Of a DNA stretch of 64,000 nt, positions 1 through 9,101 are shown one piece after another. Made by a program: the position numbers and the translations under genes. Where the stretch lies: the NCBI GenBank assembly GCA_964521285.1, contig CAZFQS010000001.1, forward strand, positions 1 to 64,000, written 5' to 3'. The notes under the pieces are model-generated. The model had not been told where the DNA came from and searched no databases. It worked only from the letters and a program-made list of their open reading frames with translations. The first letter of the stretch is position 1. Each line of letters begins with the position of its first letter. The stretch comes from G020354785 sp964521285 (GTDB taxonomy: Bacteria > Bacteroidota > Bacteroidia > Bacteroidales > UBA10428).

Positions 1-3000
1 GTAGACCAGTATGCAGCCTGCTCTTCAAGATACTGGTATACTCCAGCATCTGTCCTCTCCCCGGCCGGTAATCCTGTAAAACCACTTTCATTTGTTGCCC
101 CTGCATTGGGAGTATTCCAATGTGTAGTGCCTTCTTCTTTCATTTTTCCGCCTGCAGTAGTTGTTACTCCGCCCAGTTCATCTGTAAGTTCGGTCCATTC
201 GGCATCACTTGGTATGTGCCATCCTGACGGGCAAACGCCCTGGACACCGCTTGGATTCGAACTGCTCGTACCTGCACCTGCCATTACAGTATCCCATATA
301 TATAATCTACCGTATGTTTCAGCATATGCTACACTATCATCATCATAATAGAGCGAACCCGCACCTGTATAAAAATTCAGATTCTCTGCCGTCCACCACT
401 GGTTACCTATCCTAACAGTGTTATAAACCTGGCCGTCACGTGCATCCACAAGTGTGCTAGTCTCATTCAGAGTTCTGAAGCTAACCTCGTCTCCATATGC
501 AGTACCTGCATTATTTGTTGCATAAGCTCTTACATAATAGTCAGTTCCCGGAGTAAGTCCGGTTATTGCACTTATAAACGTTCCCAGTCCTGTTCCGTCA
601 GATGTGTGATTATCATTAATATCAGGATCGTGAGAGGTACTCCAGCAAACGCCTCTTGCTGTTATTGGTTCACCTCCGTCATAAGTTACATTACCTCCGC
701 ATGAAGCTGAAACTTCAGTAATCGCACTTACTGATGAGGTTGTGACTTCTGGTAATCCAGCGATTGTAACAAAGCTAACCTGGTTGCCATAGCTTGTACC
801 GGCATTGTTTGTTGCATATGCCCTGACATAATATTGAGTGTTAGGAGTAAGTCCTGTAATTGAGCTAACAAATGTACCTGACCCTGATCCATCACTGGTA
901 TGATTGTCACCGATATCAGGATACTGAGAAGTGCTCCAGCACACTCCTTTAGCAGTGATGAATGTTCCTCCGTTACTGGTAATATTACCGCCACTGACAG
1001 CAGAGATGTCTGTAATTGATGTAACAGCAGCAGTAGTCAACTCAGGAAGTCCAACTGCTGTTGAAAAACCTACTTCATTACCGTAGGCTGTACCCTGACT
1101 GTTTGTTGCATAGGCTCTAACGTAATATTGGGTATTAGGAGCAAGTCCGCTTATCGTGCTGACAAATGCTCCTGTGCCTGATCCATCATTAGTGTGATTG
1201 TCACCTATATCAGGATTATGTGATGTGCTCCAGCAAACTCCCCTTGCAGTTACTGTTAATCCTCCGTCATAAGTAACGTCACCGCCGCTTATAGCTGAAC
1301 TGTCAGTTACTGAGCTAACTGCAGATGTTGTAACTTTCGGGAGACCGAAAACTGTTTTAAAGCTTCGTTCATTACCATAAGCAGTACCAGCACTGTTTGT
1401 TGCATATACTCTTACATAGTATGTAGTATTCGGGTCAAGTCCGGTAATTGAACTTATGAACATTCCTGAGCCTGTTCCATCACTGGTATGATCATCAGAA
1501 ATTGCAGGATCATGTGAAGTGCTCCAGCATACGCCCCTTGCAGTTATTGGCGCCCCGCCATTATCAGTTATATTACCTCCGCTTATTGCTGAATTATCAG
1601 TAATAGAACTTACTGAAGCAGTTGTCAATACAGGAAGGCCTACTTCTGTTGTAAAGCCGACCTCATCACCATAAGCCGTTCCTTCGCTGTTTGTTGCATA
1701 GGCCCTAACGTAATAGGTAGTATTAGGGTCAAGCCCGCTAAGGTCACTTACAAATGTTCCTAATCCTGTTCCATCATCAGTATGATCATCACCGATATCA
1801 GGATTATGTGATGTGTTCCAGCACACGCCCCTGGCAGTAACATTTCTTCCCCGGTCATCCATTACAGTATATTCAACAGAGGCAGAGTTGTCAGTAACCA
1901 AACTTGCCAAACCTGTAAATACAACAGGGTTGCTATTTTCTGCACATCTTACATAAAAAGCATAATCATTACTCCAGTTAGACCGGTGGATTCCCGTATA
2001 TTCTTTGTTTACTCCCCTGTACCAGTGTTCACCATCAGGGAGATTTCCTCCTGATGTCCAGAATGTTCCTATTGTGCCAAGAGTACGATACTCACCATCT
2101 GGTTCACGATAACCCCCTAACAGGGCATCAAAACCTGACGATCCTCCTTCCATTAACTTTGTACCTTCATCACTGCCTCTCCAATCAGTATCATCAACCT
2201 CGGTCTCGCTCATACCCAGTTCCATTTCAACCATTTTCCATTCATAATCACTTGGCAGATGCCAGCCAGAAAAACATACTGTACTGGCACTTGCCCAGTT
2301 ATACAATCTGCCATATAAATCTCCATTCCCAGGCAAATTATTATAATTCCATGATCCGCTGCCTGTGGCATAATTCAAATTCTCTGCCATCCACCATTGA
2401 TCACCGATTCTTACAGTATTATATGTTTTCCCATTACGCGAATCATAAACACTGCCGGTTTCATTCAGAGGTAATGTCTTAAATTCCAGTTCCTCGCCAT
2501 AGCCTGTACCCTGGCTGTTAGTAGCATAGGCTCTGACATAATAGGTAGTATTCGGGTTTAGACCGGTTATTGAACTGATAAATATTCCTGTGCCCGACCC
2601 ATTAGTAGTGTGAGCATCTGATGTAATCGGGTCACCGGTTGTATTCCAGCATACACCCCTTGAAAATACATGGTAGCCCCTGTCATTTATTATATTTCCA
2701 CCACTCATAGCTGAACTGGAGGTTATAAATGTAACCGGAGAAGTTGTAAGATCCGGAATACCCATTTCCGTAATAAAACTAATTTCGTTACCATATGCTA
2801 TTCCTTCATTGTTAATGGCATAGGCTCTTGCATAATAGGTAGTGTTAGGAATTAAATTACTAATTGTTGCAGTAAAGGTTCCTGTACCGCTTCCTGATGC
2901 TGAATAATTGTCTGATCTTGTCGGATTGGTAGATGTGCTCCAGCATACTCCTCTTTCTGTTACACTGGAACCACCATTATAAATTACATTTCCATAACCG

Positions 3001-5012
3001 TATGCTGAACTTTCTGTAACAGAACCAACTGAATCAGTTACTATTTCAGGAATGTAGTTTTTTATACACCTTACTGAGTGTCCAAAATCATTGCTGTAGT
3101 AATATCTGTGAATATCAGTTCGTGAAGAATTCAATCCCCTGTACCAGTACTCTCCGGTCATATTATATTCTGTTGAACTCCAGAAAGTAGCTATTGAACC
3201 CGCATTATAATAAATACCATTTGAATGTAACAATCCTCCGTATAAGGCATCAAAACCCGAGCTGCCACCTTCTATTAAGTCAGTAGCCTGACTGGTACCC
3301 CTCCACCCTGTTAAATTTGCATCACCCGGGCTCATTCCAATTGTTATTTCCATTGTTTTCCATTCATTATCAGTTGGTAAATGCCATGCCTGAGGGCATA
3401 CAGAATTAGCAACTGACCAGTTATATAATCTTCCATAGCCGGCATAATTTATACTATCATCATCAAAATAAAAAGAACCACTACCTGTATAAAAATCAAG
3501 GTTTTCAGCCATCCACCAGTGATTTCCAATTTTCACGGTTCTGTAAGAACGTCCGTCACGAATATCAACATATGAATCTGTCTCATTAACAGGCAAAGTT
3601 TCAAAACTACGCTCTTCGCCATAGGCAGTCCCGTCACTGCACGTGGCATATGCCCTGACATAATATGTTGTATTTGGCTGCAAACCGTACAGAGAGCTTA
3701 CAAAACTTCCTGCACCACTTCCGTTTACAGTATAGGTCCCCTGTATAGTCGGATTATGGGAAAGACCCCAGCACATACCCCGGGCTGTTACATTGATCTC
3801 AATATTTTCCGCAACATAACCACCAGTAATTGCTGATGTGCTGGTAATTGATATAACTTCTGCCGTAAATACCTCCGGCAGATTAGCAGGAGTAGTAAAT
3901 ATAAATTCATTTCCGTAAGATGTTCCCTTTTCATTTATTGCATAAGCTCTGACATAATATGTTGTATTTGGACTTAACCCGGTAATCGTACTTGTAAAGG
4001 CATCTGTTCCGCTCCCTTCATCAGTATAATTATCAGCAATAGTCGGATTTTGATTTGTGCTCCAGCAAATACCTTTCACTGTAACAGCTGACCCCATATC
4101 TGACATAATAATACCTCCGCTAACGGCTGAATTTACAGTAATCTGGTCTACCGAATCTGTAATTACAAAAGGTACATCATCTCTGATACAGCGTACTGAA
4201 AAAGCATACTCATTACTCCAGCTATATCTGTGGATTGCTGTAGAATCTTTGTGCAAACCCCGGTACCAGTGTTCGTTTATTGCCAGTCCTTCTCCTGAAG
4301 TCCATATAGCACCGATAATCCCTCCTGCGCTGAAAAAGCCAGACGGATCCCTGTATCCGCCAAACTGAGTATTAAATCCTGATGAACCTCCTGGCATTAA
4401 CTTTACACCTTCATCAGTGCCTCTCCAGTTAATACCTTCAGCCTCAATTAAGCTGATTCCCAGCTCCATTTCCATTATTTTCCATTCATCATCACTTGGC
4501 AGATGCCAGTTATCTGGACAAATATTAACAGCGGTATTCCAGTTATAAAGCTTCCCGTAATCATTTGCATATAACACACTATCATCATGATAGTACCATG
4601 ATCCCATTTCTGTAGAATAATTTAAATTCTCAGCCATCCACCATTGACTTCCGATTTTTATAATATTGTAAACCTGATCATCGCGTTCATCATACAGTAC
4701 AGCAACCAGGGCAGTATCAGAATATATCGGATTGCATGTACCTTCGGTTATTACAGCCCTGTAATATGCTGACCTTTCAACTTGTATATCTAATGTTGTC
4801 GAATTTTCACCCGGTATAGTAGTCCATTTTACTTTATCTGTTGATACTTCCCAGTGTATATTTCCCCTGACTTCATCAATAACTAATATAACATTATCAT
4901 TCTCGTATAGTACTATATCGGAATTTACTATCACATGTTGAGAGAATGCACCGCCTCCTGTAATTAGTAATAGAATAATCCCCAGGTTAAAAACTCTCTT
5001 GAAATAATTCAT
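1..5012 (-). CDS. Giant secreted FISUMP / Fn3-like modular protein (3' end beyond window)
   Basis: An open frame of 1670 codons runs from ATG at 5012 off the left edge without a stop. It starts with a signal peptide (about residues 1-25, ending AFSQ) and a short Ig/PKD-like region. Four FISUMP domains (Fibrobacter succinogenes major paralogous domain) follow, at about residues 112-277, 480-650, 855-1027 and 1520-edge, each with WW(M/T)AENL, GRLYNW-type, GWHLPSD-type and W(S/T)S motifs. Between them lie Fn3-like modules in blocks of two, two and five, marked by RGVCWSTS, GLxPNTxYYVRAYA and GTAYGxE. The gene starts 15 bp after a T9SS cargo gene, so the two are probably co-transcribed. It is probably a surface or extracellular adhesin-like protein. 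Any sorting domain would lie beyond the window. Substrate unknown. Confidence 0.9.
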   Translation of the reverse strand, partial: MNYFKRVFNLGIILLLITGGGAFSQHVIVNSDIVLYENDNVILVIDEVRGNIHWEVSTDKVKWTTIPGENSTTLDIQVERSAYYRAVITEGTCNPIYSDTALVAVLYDERDDQVYNIIKIGSQWWMAENLNYSTEMGSWYYHDDSVLYANDYGKLYNWNTAVNICPDNWHLPSDDEWKIMEMELGISLIEAEGINWRGTDEGVKLMPGGSSGFNTQFGGYRDPSGFFSAGGIIGAIWTSGEGLAINEHWYRGLHKDSTAIHRYSWSNEYAFSVRCIRDDVPFVITDSVDQITVNSAVSGGIIMSDMGSAVTVKGICWSTNQNPTIADNYTDEGSGTDAFTSTITGLSPNTTYYVRAYAINEKGTSYGNEFIFTTPANLPEVFTAEVISITSTSAITGGYVAENIEINVTARGMCWGLSHNPTIQGTYTVNGSGAGSFVSSLYGLQPNTTYYVRAYATCSDGTAYGEERSFETLPVNETDSYVDIRDGRSYRTVKIGNHWWMAENLDFYTGSGSFYFDDDSINYAGYGRLYNWSVANSVCPQAWHLPTDNEWKTMEITIGMSPGDANLTGWRGTSQATDLIEGGSSGFDALYGGLLHSNGIYYNAGSIATFWSSTEYNMTGEYWYRGLNSSRTDIHRYYYSNDFGHSVRCIKNYIPEIVTDSVGSVTESSAYGYGNVIYNGGSSVTERGVCWSTSTNPTRSDNYSASGSGTGTFTATISNLIPNTTYYARAYAINNEGIAYGNEISFITEMGIPDLTTSPVTFITSSSAMSGGNIINDRGYHVFSRGVCWNTTGDPITSDAHTTNGSGTGIFISSITGLNPNTTYYVRAYATNSQGTGYGEELEFKTLPLNETGSVYDSRNGKTYNTVRIGDQWWMAENLNYATGSGSWNYNNLPGNGDLYGRLYNWASASTVCFSGWHLPSDYEWKMVEMELGMSETEVDDTDWRGSDEGTKLMEGGSSGFDALLGGYREPDGEYRTLGTIGTFWTSGGNLPDGEHWYRGVNKEYTGIHRSNWSNDYAFYVRCAENSNPVVFTGLASLVTDNSASVEYTVMDDRGRNVTARGVCWNTSHNPDIGDDHTDDGTGLGTFVSDLSGLDPNTTYYVRAYATNSEGTAYGDEVGFTTEVGLPVLTTASVSSITDNSAISGGNITDNGGAPITARGVCWSTSHDPAISDDHTSDGTGSGMFISSITGLDPNTTYYVRVYATNSAGTAYGNERSFKTVFGLPKVTTSAVSSVTDSSAISGGDVTYDGGLTVTARGVCWSTSHNPDIGDNHTNDGSGTGAFVSTISGLAPNTQYYVRAYATNSQGTAYGNEVGFSTAVGLPELTTAAVTSITDISAVSGGNITSNGGTFITAKGVCWSTSQYPDIGDNHTSDGSGSGTFVSSITGLTPNTQYYVRAYATNNAGTSYGNQVSFVTIAGLPEVTTSSVSAITEVSASCGGNVTYDGGEPITARGVCWSTSHDPDINDNHTSDGTGLGTFISAITGLTPGTDYYVRAYATNNAGTAYGDEVSFRTLNETSTLVDARDGQVYNTVRIGNQWWTAENLNFYTGAGSLYYDDDSVAYAETYGRLYIWDTVMAGAGTSSSNPSGVQGVCPSGWHIPSDAEWTELTDELGGVTTTAGGKMKEEGTTHWNTPNAGATNESGFTGLPAGERTDAGVYQYLEEQAAYWS
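470..1905 (-). repeat. Five consecutive 294-bp Fn3-like coding repeats
   Basis: The anchor tccagc (part of the VCWS codons), or its one-base variant, recurs at 641, 935, 1229, 1523 and 1817, exactly 294 bp (98 codons) apart. The repeats are similar but not identical in sequence. They form the longest uninterrupted block of modules in the giant secreted protein. Confidence 0.85.
2470..3050 (-). repeat. Two further 294-bp Fn3-like coding repeats
   Basis: The same anchor occurs at 2645 and 2939, again 294 bp apart. The distance to the anchor of the next block is 828 bp on both sides (1817 to 2645, and 2939 to 3767). Subtracting one module leaves a 534-bp FISUMP insertion each time. Confidence 0.8.
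3600..4165 (-). repeat. N-terminal pair of 294-bp Fn3-like coding repeats
   Basis: The VCWS-type anchor occurs at 3767 (as cccagc) and 4061, 294 bp apart. The pair lies between the first and second FISUMP domains of the giant secreted protein. Confidence 0.75.
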
Positions 5013-5027
5013 GGCTGAAATTTTTAA

Positions 5028-5672
5028 TTATTGAATAATTAATTGTCTTTCATAATTAGTAGTTTCCCCATTTATGGTAAGAATATATAAACCTTCTGGC
5101 AGGTAAGATATATCTATTTGCTTTTCTATGCCAGGTTTAATATCACAGACCTCCTCATAAACTTTTTGACCGGATAAATTATTAACTGTGATTCTGAGAT
5201 ATTGCTCATTTACAGCATTTGAAAATGCAATAGTAAACAAACCGCTTCCCGGATTGGGAAATATTCGTAAACTGATATTTGTTATGTCATCATTTATACC
5301 CGTCCCTCCAATAACTATAATTGAAACTGCATCAGACTCAGAGCAACCGTTCTCATCAGTAACTGTTACTACAAATGTAAGATTGCCCGGAGGGGTTGCA
5401 ATCGGATTTGGTATGGCAGGATCATTGACGTGTGACCAGCGATCCCAGCTATAAATATAATCACCTGTTCCGCCTGTCGCCGTGGGTGTCCCACCAAGAG
5501 TAATATTCTCACCTACATTTATTGTGGCATCATCTCCTGCATCAGCAATTAATTGCGGAGGCTGAATTACTGATAGATTTATATTTGTCTGTGCCAGGGT
5601 TGTTTTTAAGCTTATCAGACATGCAAAAATAATTATACAAACTGTTGTGAACCTCTTCCAAATAGATTTCAT
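5028..5672 (-). CDS. Small T9SS-secreted protein with PKD/Ig-like domain
   Basis: This 214-residue protein has a signal peptide (about 1-28, ending TTLAQ). A PKD/SprB-like beta domain follows at about 40-120 (ADAGDD, TATGGTGDYIYSW, VTVTDENGC). The C-terminus (about 135-214) is a type A T9SS sorting domain, with FPNPGSGLF, a central beta-rich stretch, PEGLYILTI and a basic/hydrophobic end. It is therefore probably exported through the outer membrane by the type IX system and anchored or released. It lies 15 bp upstream of the giant FISUMP protein and probably shares its transcript. There is no catalytic motif; a structural or adhesive role is the simplest guess. Confidence 0.85.
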   Translation of the reverse strand: MKSIWKRFTTVCIIIFACLISLKTTLAQTNINLSVIQPPQLIADAGDDATINVGENITLGGTPTATGGTGDYIYSWDRWSHVNDPAIPNPIATPPGNLTFVVTVTDENGCSESDAVSIIVIGGTGINDDITNISLRIFPNPGSGLFTIAFSNAVNEQYLRITVNNLSGQKVYEEVCDIKPGIEKQIDISYLPEGLYILTINGETTNYERQLIIQ

Positions 5673-5819
5673 AACACTGTTTTTAAATAAATTAAGAAGA
5701 CCTAAAATTAAGAAAATGAATGCTTAACACGGATATTTATTACAACTTTTCCATTAATCAATGAATTTTTGTGATAAATGAAGTGGAATCGATAAGTAAT
5801 ATATGGATTATGAGTAATT

Positions 5820-7277
5820 TCAGGGTTTTATGTTATTATCATATCTTATTATTTGATATAAAGTCTTCAGGTTTATTAGCCGGGTAATAAATCCTAATAC
5901 AATACCGACTGATATAATCAGGACAAATGCGGCGATCCAGTTTATTTCCAATGATTTTACAAAGTAACCTGATAAAATCAGCAAAGGAATAAAAATTAAG
6001 AGTATTCCGATTAATTTATAATTCACCTTAAATCTGAAAATCCTGGTTGATAATGCAATCTGTGCAATTGTCATATATACCTGTGTTGAGACATTTGTCA
6101 CTGCAGCTCCCTGCACTCCATATTTTGGAATAAGAATTAAATTTAAAACAATATTTATAGCAACCCCTCCACCTGCGATTATATTTAAAATTTTGAGGTT
6201 ACCATTGGCTGTCAGTAAAGTCCCGAAAATATAAGTAGTACACATTCCAAGAAAGCTGAAAATAATCTTGCCGAATACACTTGCAGATGTGTTAATGTGT
6301 TCATCATATAAAAGTGCAATAATCTCTTTTCTGAAAAATGAACAACTAATTGAGACTATAATTGCAGGTGTTATTATTAATAAATAAGATAATTGAACCA
6401 GTTGTTCCACAGGCTCATTCTGTTTTATCATCCTTGAAAAAATCGGTAGTAGCAGTATAGCAAACAGATATCCATAGTTGGAAAGAATTTCAACAATTCT
6501 GTAACTATGTGCATAAATTCCTGCCTGTTCACTGCCATCTGGCAAAAGCTTACCCAGTAAAACAATATCTAAGCGCAAATATGTGGCCATTAACAAAATT
6601 AATAATGCATAGGGCAGACATTGTCTTAATACAGCAATGTAATACTTAATATCAAAACTCGGACGGATATACTTTGCTTTGGTAAATATTATCGCAAATG
6701 AAATAATAGCACTTATTGTATATGCCACGGTCTGGGCATAAACAAACCACTCAATCCTGAATGGTTGTTTCGTTATATTCCCCCATAAAAGAATACCTGC
6801 AATAATTATTACCAGAAAACGATCAAGTACTGAAATTATGCTATCAGCTTTAAACAGGTGTAGCCCCCCGAGATTTGCCCTGACATACAGAATAAAAGAA
6901 GCTAAAAACTGGTTAAACAATAATACCAGAAGTAATTTAAACTCAGCAAATTTAAAATTTAGAGCAAAATAGCCTATTGCTGAACATACAGCAAAATAAA
7001 TTATGCCAAGTGTCAGCTTAAGCGTTATAATATTGGAAATATAATTTCCCAGAAGATTACTGTGCCTGGCAATTTCTCTCCTGTTAAAATTTTCAAGACC
7101 TAAATCGAGTAAAATCTGAAGTATAAGGGAAAAATTAAGTAACATAAAATATTTCCCGTACTCAGTTGCCCCCACAGTATTTTGTACTGAAACGTCAATT
7201 CCAAAAGCATATAATGGTTTTATTAAAAGATTCAGAAAAAGCAGAAGGGCCAGGTTTGTAATGAACTTCCTTTTCAA
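5820..7277 (-). CDS. Polysaccharide flippase, Wzx/MOP superfamily
   Basis: This 485-residue, strongly hydrophobic protein has about 12-14 predicted membrane segments and no soluble domain. Its length and features (FYxx-like N-terminus, YGKYFMLLNF, a central LDIVLLG helix pair, a C-terminal YGVQGAAVTN segment) match oligosaccharide flippases of the polysaccharide biosynthesis family. Such proteins flip lipid-linked glycan units across the inner membrane. It stands alone here, with no adjacent Wzy or glycosyltransferases on the same strand, so its glycan cannot be deduced. Confidence 0.85.
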   Translation of the reverse strand: MKRKFITNLALLLFLNLLIKPLYAFGIDVSVQNTVGATEYGKYFMLLNFSLILQILLDLGLENFNRREIARHSNLLGNYISNIITLKLTLGIIYFAVCSAIGYFALNFKFAEFKLLLVLLFNQFLASFILYVRANLGGLHLFKADSIISVLDRFLVIIIAGILLWGNITKQPFRIEWFVYAQTVAYTISAIISFAIIFTKAKYIRPSFDIKYYIAVLRQCLPYALLILLMATYLRLDIVLLGKLLPDGSEQAGIYAHSYRIVEILSNYGYLFAILLLPIFSRMIKQNEPVEQLVQLSYLLIITPAIIVSISCSFFRKEIIALLYDEHINTSASVFGKIIFSFLGMCTTYIFGTLLTANGNLKILNIIAGGGVAINIVLNLILIPKYGVQGAAVTNVSTQVYMTIAQIALSTRIFRFKVNYKLIGILLIFIPLLILSGYFVKSLEINWIAAFVLIISVGIVLGFITRLINLKTLYQIIRYDNNIKP

Positions 7278-7494
7278 CTTGAATCAGGTTATAATTTAGT
7301 ACAAAGGAACATAATTTTTTTTTATTACAAATTATACTTATTGAAATTAACCCGGAATCAACATTTTATTAATTAATACTATTAATAATTACTTAAAGTT
7401 GTTTGAGTATTATAAGATTAACAGTGTTTATCAGTATAACCAGACTTTTTTTTAATTTAGCAGTTGAATAAAAATCTTTGTCAACAACAGATTC

Positions 7495-9048
7495 ATGAAA
7501 AACTATAAAAATCCTGGAATATTTTTCATTTTGTCTGTCATTTTGCTGCTAAGCTGTGAAAAAGAAGAAGAAGAAATTAACGACCCGGAACCAATAACTA
7601 TTGGCGCTGATATTAATTTAAAACTGGAAGGAGCGCTATGCGCTTATGATACTTCTACCAATATATTTTATTTCCCTGTAATTGCAGATACAATACAGGA
7701 ATACATTACACTTGTAAATTATAGCCATACGGCCAAAGCTGTTTATCTAAACGGGAAGAAATTAGTCAATAATAGTTATAATGATTTAGGTACAATATAT
7801 GTAAACAAACCATATGAAATAGAAGTGAATTACAATGAAGAAGTAAATAAAGAATATGAATTAATATTTATAACCTTACCAATAATACAGATTTTTACAA
7901 GTTCAGAAATTGTTAATGAGCCTAAAAGTATGGCAACCATAAAAATAAACAACCCATATTATCATATTAATTATGAAACGTCAAGAGAAATTGAGTCATT
8001 TATAGGAATTGAAATCAGGGGAGGTACGGCTCTGCATTATCCGAAATTATCTTATGGATTTGAACTATGGACAAATACCTATAATGAAGAAATTAAGGAT
8101 GTTTCTCTTTTAGGTATGCGCCAGGATGATGACTGGATACTTGACGGTATGTTTAATGATAAAATGAGAATGAGAAACAGGATTTCATTTGATATATGGA
8201 ATTCAATGGCTAAATTATGCTACGCTGATAAAGAGCCTGAAGCCCTGTGTGGAATACGAGGGAAATTTGTTGAACTTTTTATAGACAATGAGTATCAGGG
8301 ATTATACTGCCTTAATGAAAAACTGGACAGGAAGCAACTGCAATTAAAAGAATATGATAATACAGTAAGGGGAGTGCTTTATAAAGGTAAAGAATGGGAA
8401 ACAGGAGCTACAACTTTTATTAGTTATGCAGACACAAACACGGGTATTTTTTGGGATGGCTGGGAGCAGGAATATCCAAAACCTGAAGAACAGATTTTAT
8501 GGGCTCCATTGTATGATTTAGTGAAATTTATTGTTGATAGTGATGATGATGAATTTAAAAATAATATAAATAAGTTTTTCGATATAGATAATGCAGTAGA
8601 TTATTATATATTTTTAAATTTAATAAAAGGGATCGACAATAGAGGTAAGAATACATTTTTAGCCAAATATGATATAAATGCCGTTTTCTTTAGTATTCCA
8701 TGGGATATGGATGGCACCTGGGGGAGGAATTGGAATTCAAGCTCTGCAGATTATTCAGGAGTATTGACTAATAATCTCTTTAGCAGATTATTGTCGACAA
8801 ATTCCAACAATTTCAAATCTGAATTAAAAGAAAGGTGGAAGTCACTTAAAGAAAATGAACTGAAATTTGAAAATTTAATCGCCCAATTTGAAAAATATAA
8901 AAACAATTTTATAAAATCCGGAGCTATAGACAGGGAAAATAAAAAATGGGAAAATGCTGGTGTAGATCTGGAAAGTGAATTTATTATGATTAAAAACTGG
9001 CTTAAGGAGAGGATTGATTATTTAGACGATTACTTTAATGATTTATAG
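7495..9048 (+). CDS. CotH-kinase-family surface lipoprotein (1)
   Basis: This 517-residue lipoprotein has a lipobox LLLSC with Cys21, followed by an acidic run (EKEEEE) resembling the Bacteroidota surface-export signal. The CotH domain covers about 165-500. Visible elements are IEIRGG (about 174), a WILDGMFND/RNRISFDIW region, VELFIDNEYQGLYCLNEKLD, and the metal-binding WDMDGTWGRNW (about 403). CotH proteins are atypical protein kinases; spore-coat CotH phosphorylates its partner protein. In Bacteroidota the substrate is generally unknown. It is the first gene of a three-lipoprotein group, 53 bp before a second CotH gene. Confidence 0.85.
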   Translation: MKNYKNPGIFFILSVILLLSCEKEEEEINDPEPITIGADINLKLEGALCAYDTSTNIFYFPVIADTIQEYITLVNYSHTAKAVYLNGKKLVNNSYNDLGTIYVNKPYEIEVNYNEEVNKEYELIFITLPIIQIFTSSEIVNEPKSMATIKINNPYYHINYETSREIESFIGIEIRGGTALHYPKLSYGFELWTNTYNEEIKDVSLLGMRQDDDWILDGMFNDKMRMRNRISFDIWNSMAKLCYADKEPEALCGIRGKFVELFIDNEYQGLYCLNEKLDRKQLQLKEYDNTVRGVLYKGKEWETGATTFISYADTNTGIFWDGWEQEYPKPEEQILWAPLYDLVKFIVDSDDDEFKNNINKFFDIDNAVDYYIFLNLIKGIDNRGKNTFLAKYDINAVFFSIPWDMDGTWGRNWNSSSADYSGVLTNNLFSRLLSTNSNNFKSELKERWKSLKENELKFENLIAQFEKYKNNFIKSGAIDRENKKWENAGVDLESEFIMIKNWLKERIDYLDDYFNDL

Positions 9049-9101
9049 AGAGATTAGCCTGTCTATTATTAGGATTAATTTCGCATGCAATTTTATACTA
9101 T

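Noticed and set aside
2054..2482. Plus-strand reading frame inside the giant FISUMP gene
   Set aside because: It is the antisense shadow of a well-supported secreted protein; its translation is low in domain content and rich in His/Ser as expected of an opposite frame.
470..4165. Possible CRISPR or DNA-level satellite array
   Set aside because: The regular spacing is codon-based (294 bp) and encodes conserved protein modules; there are no short identical repeats with unique spacers.
4057..4368. Plus-strand frame over the first Fn3-like and FISUMP region
   Set aside because: Antisense shadow of the same gene, with no recognisable domain or start context.
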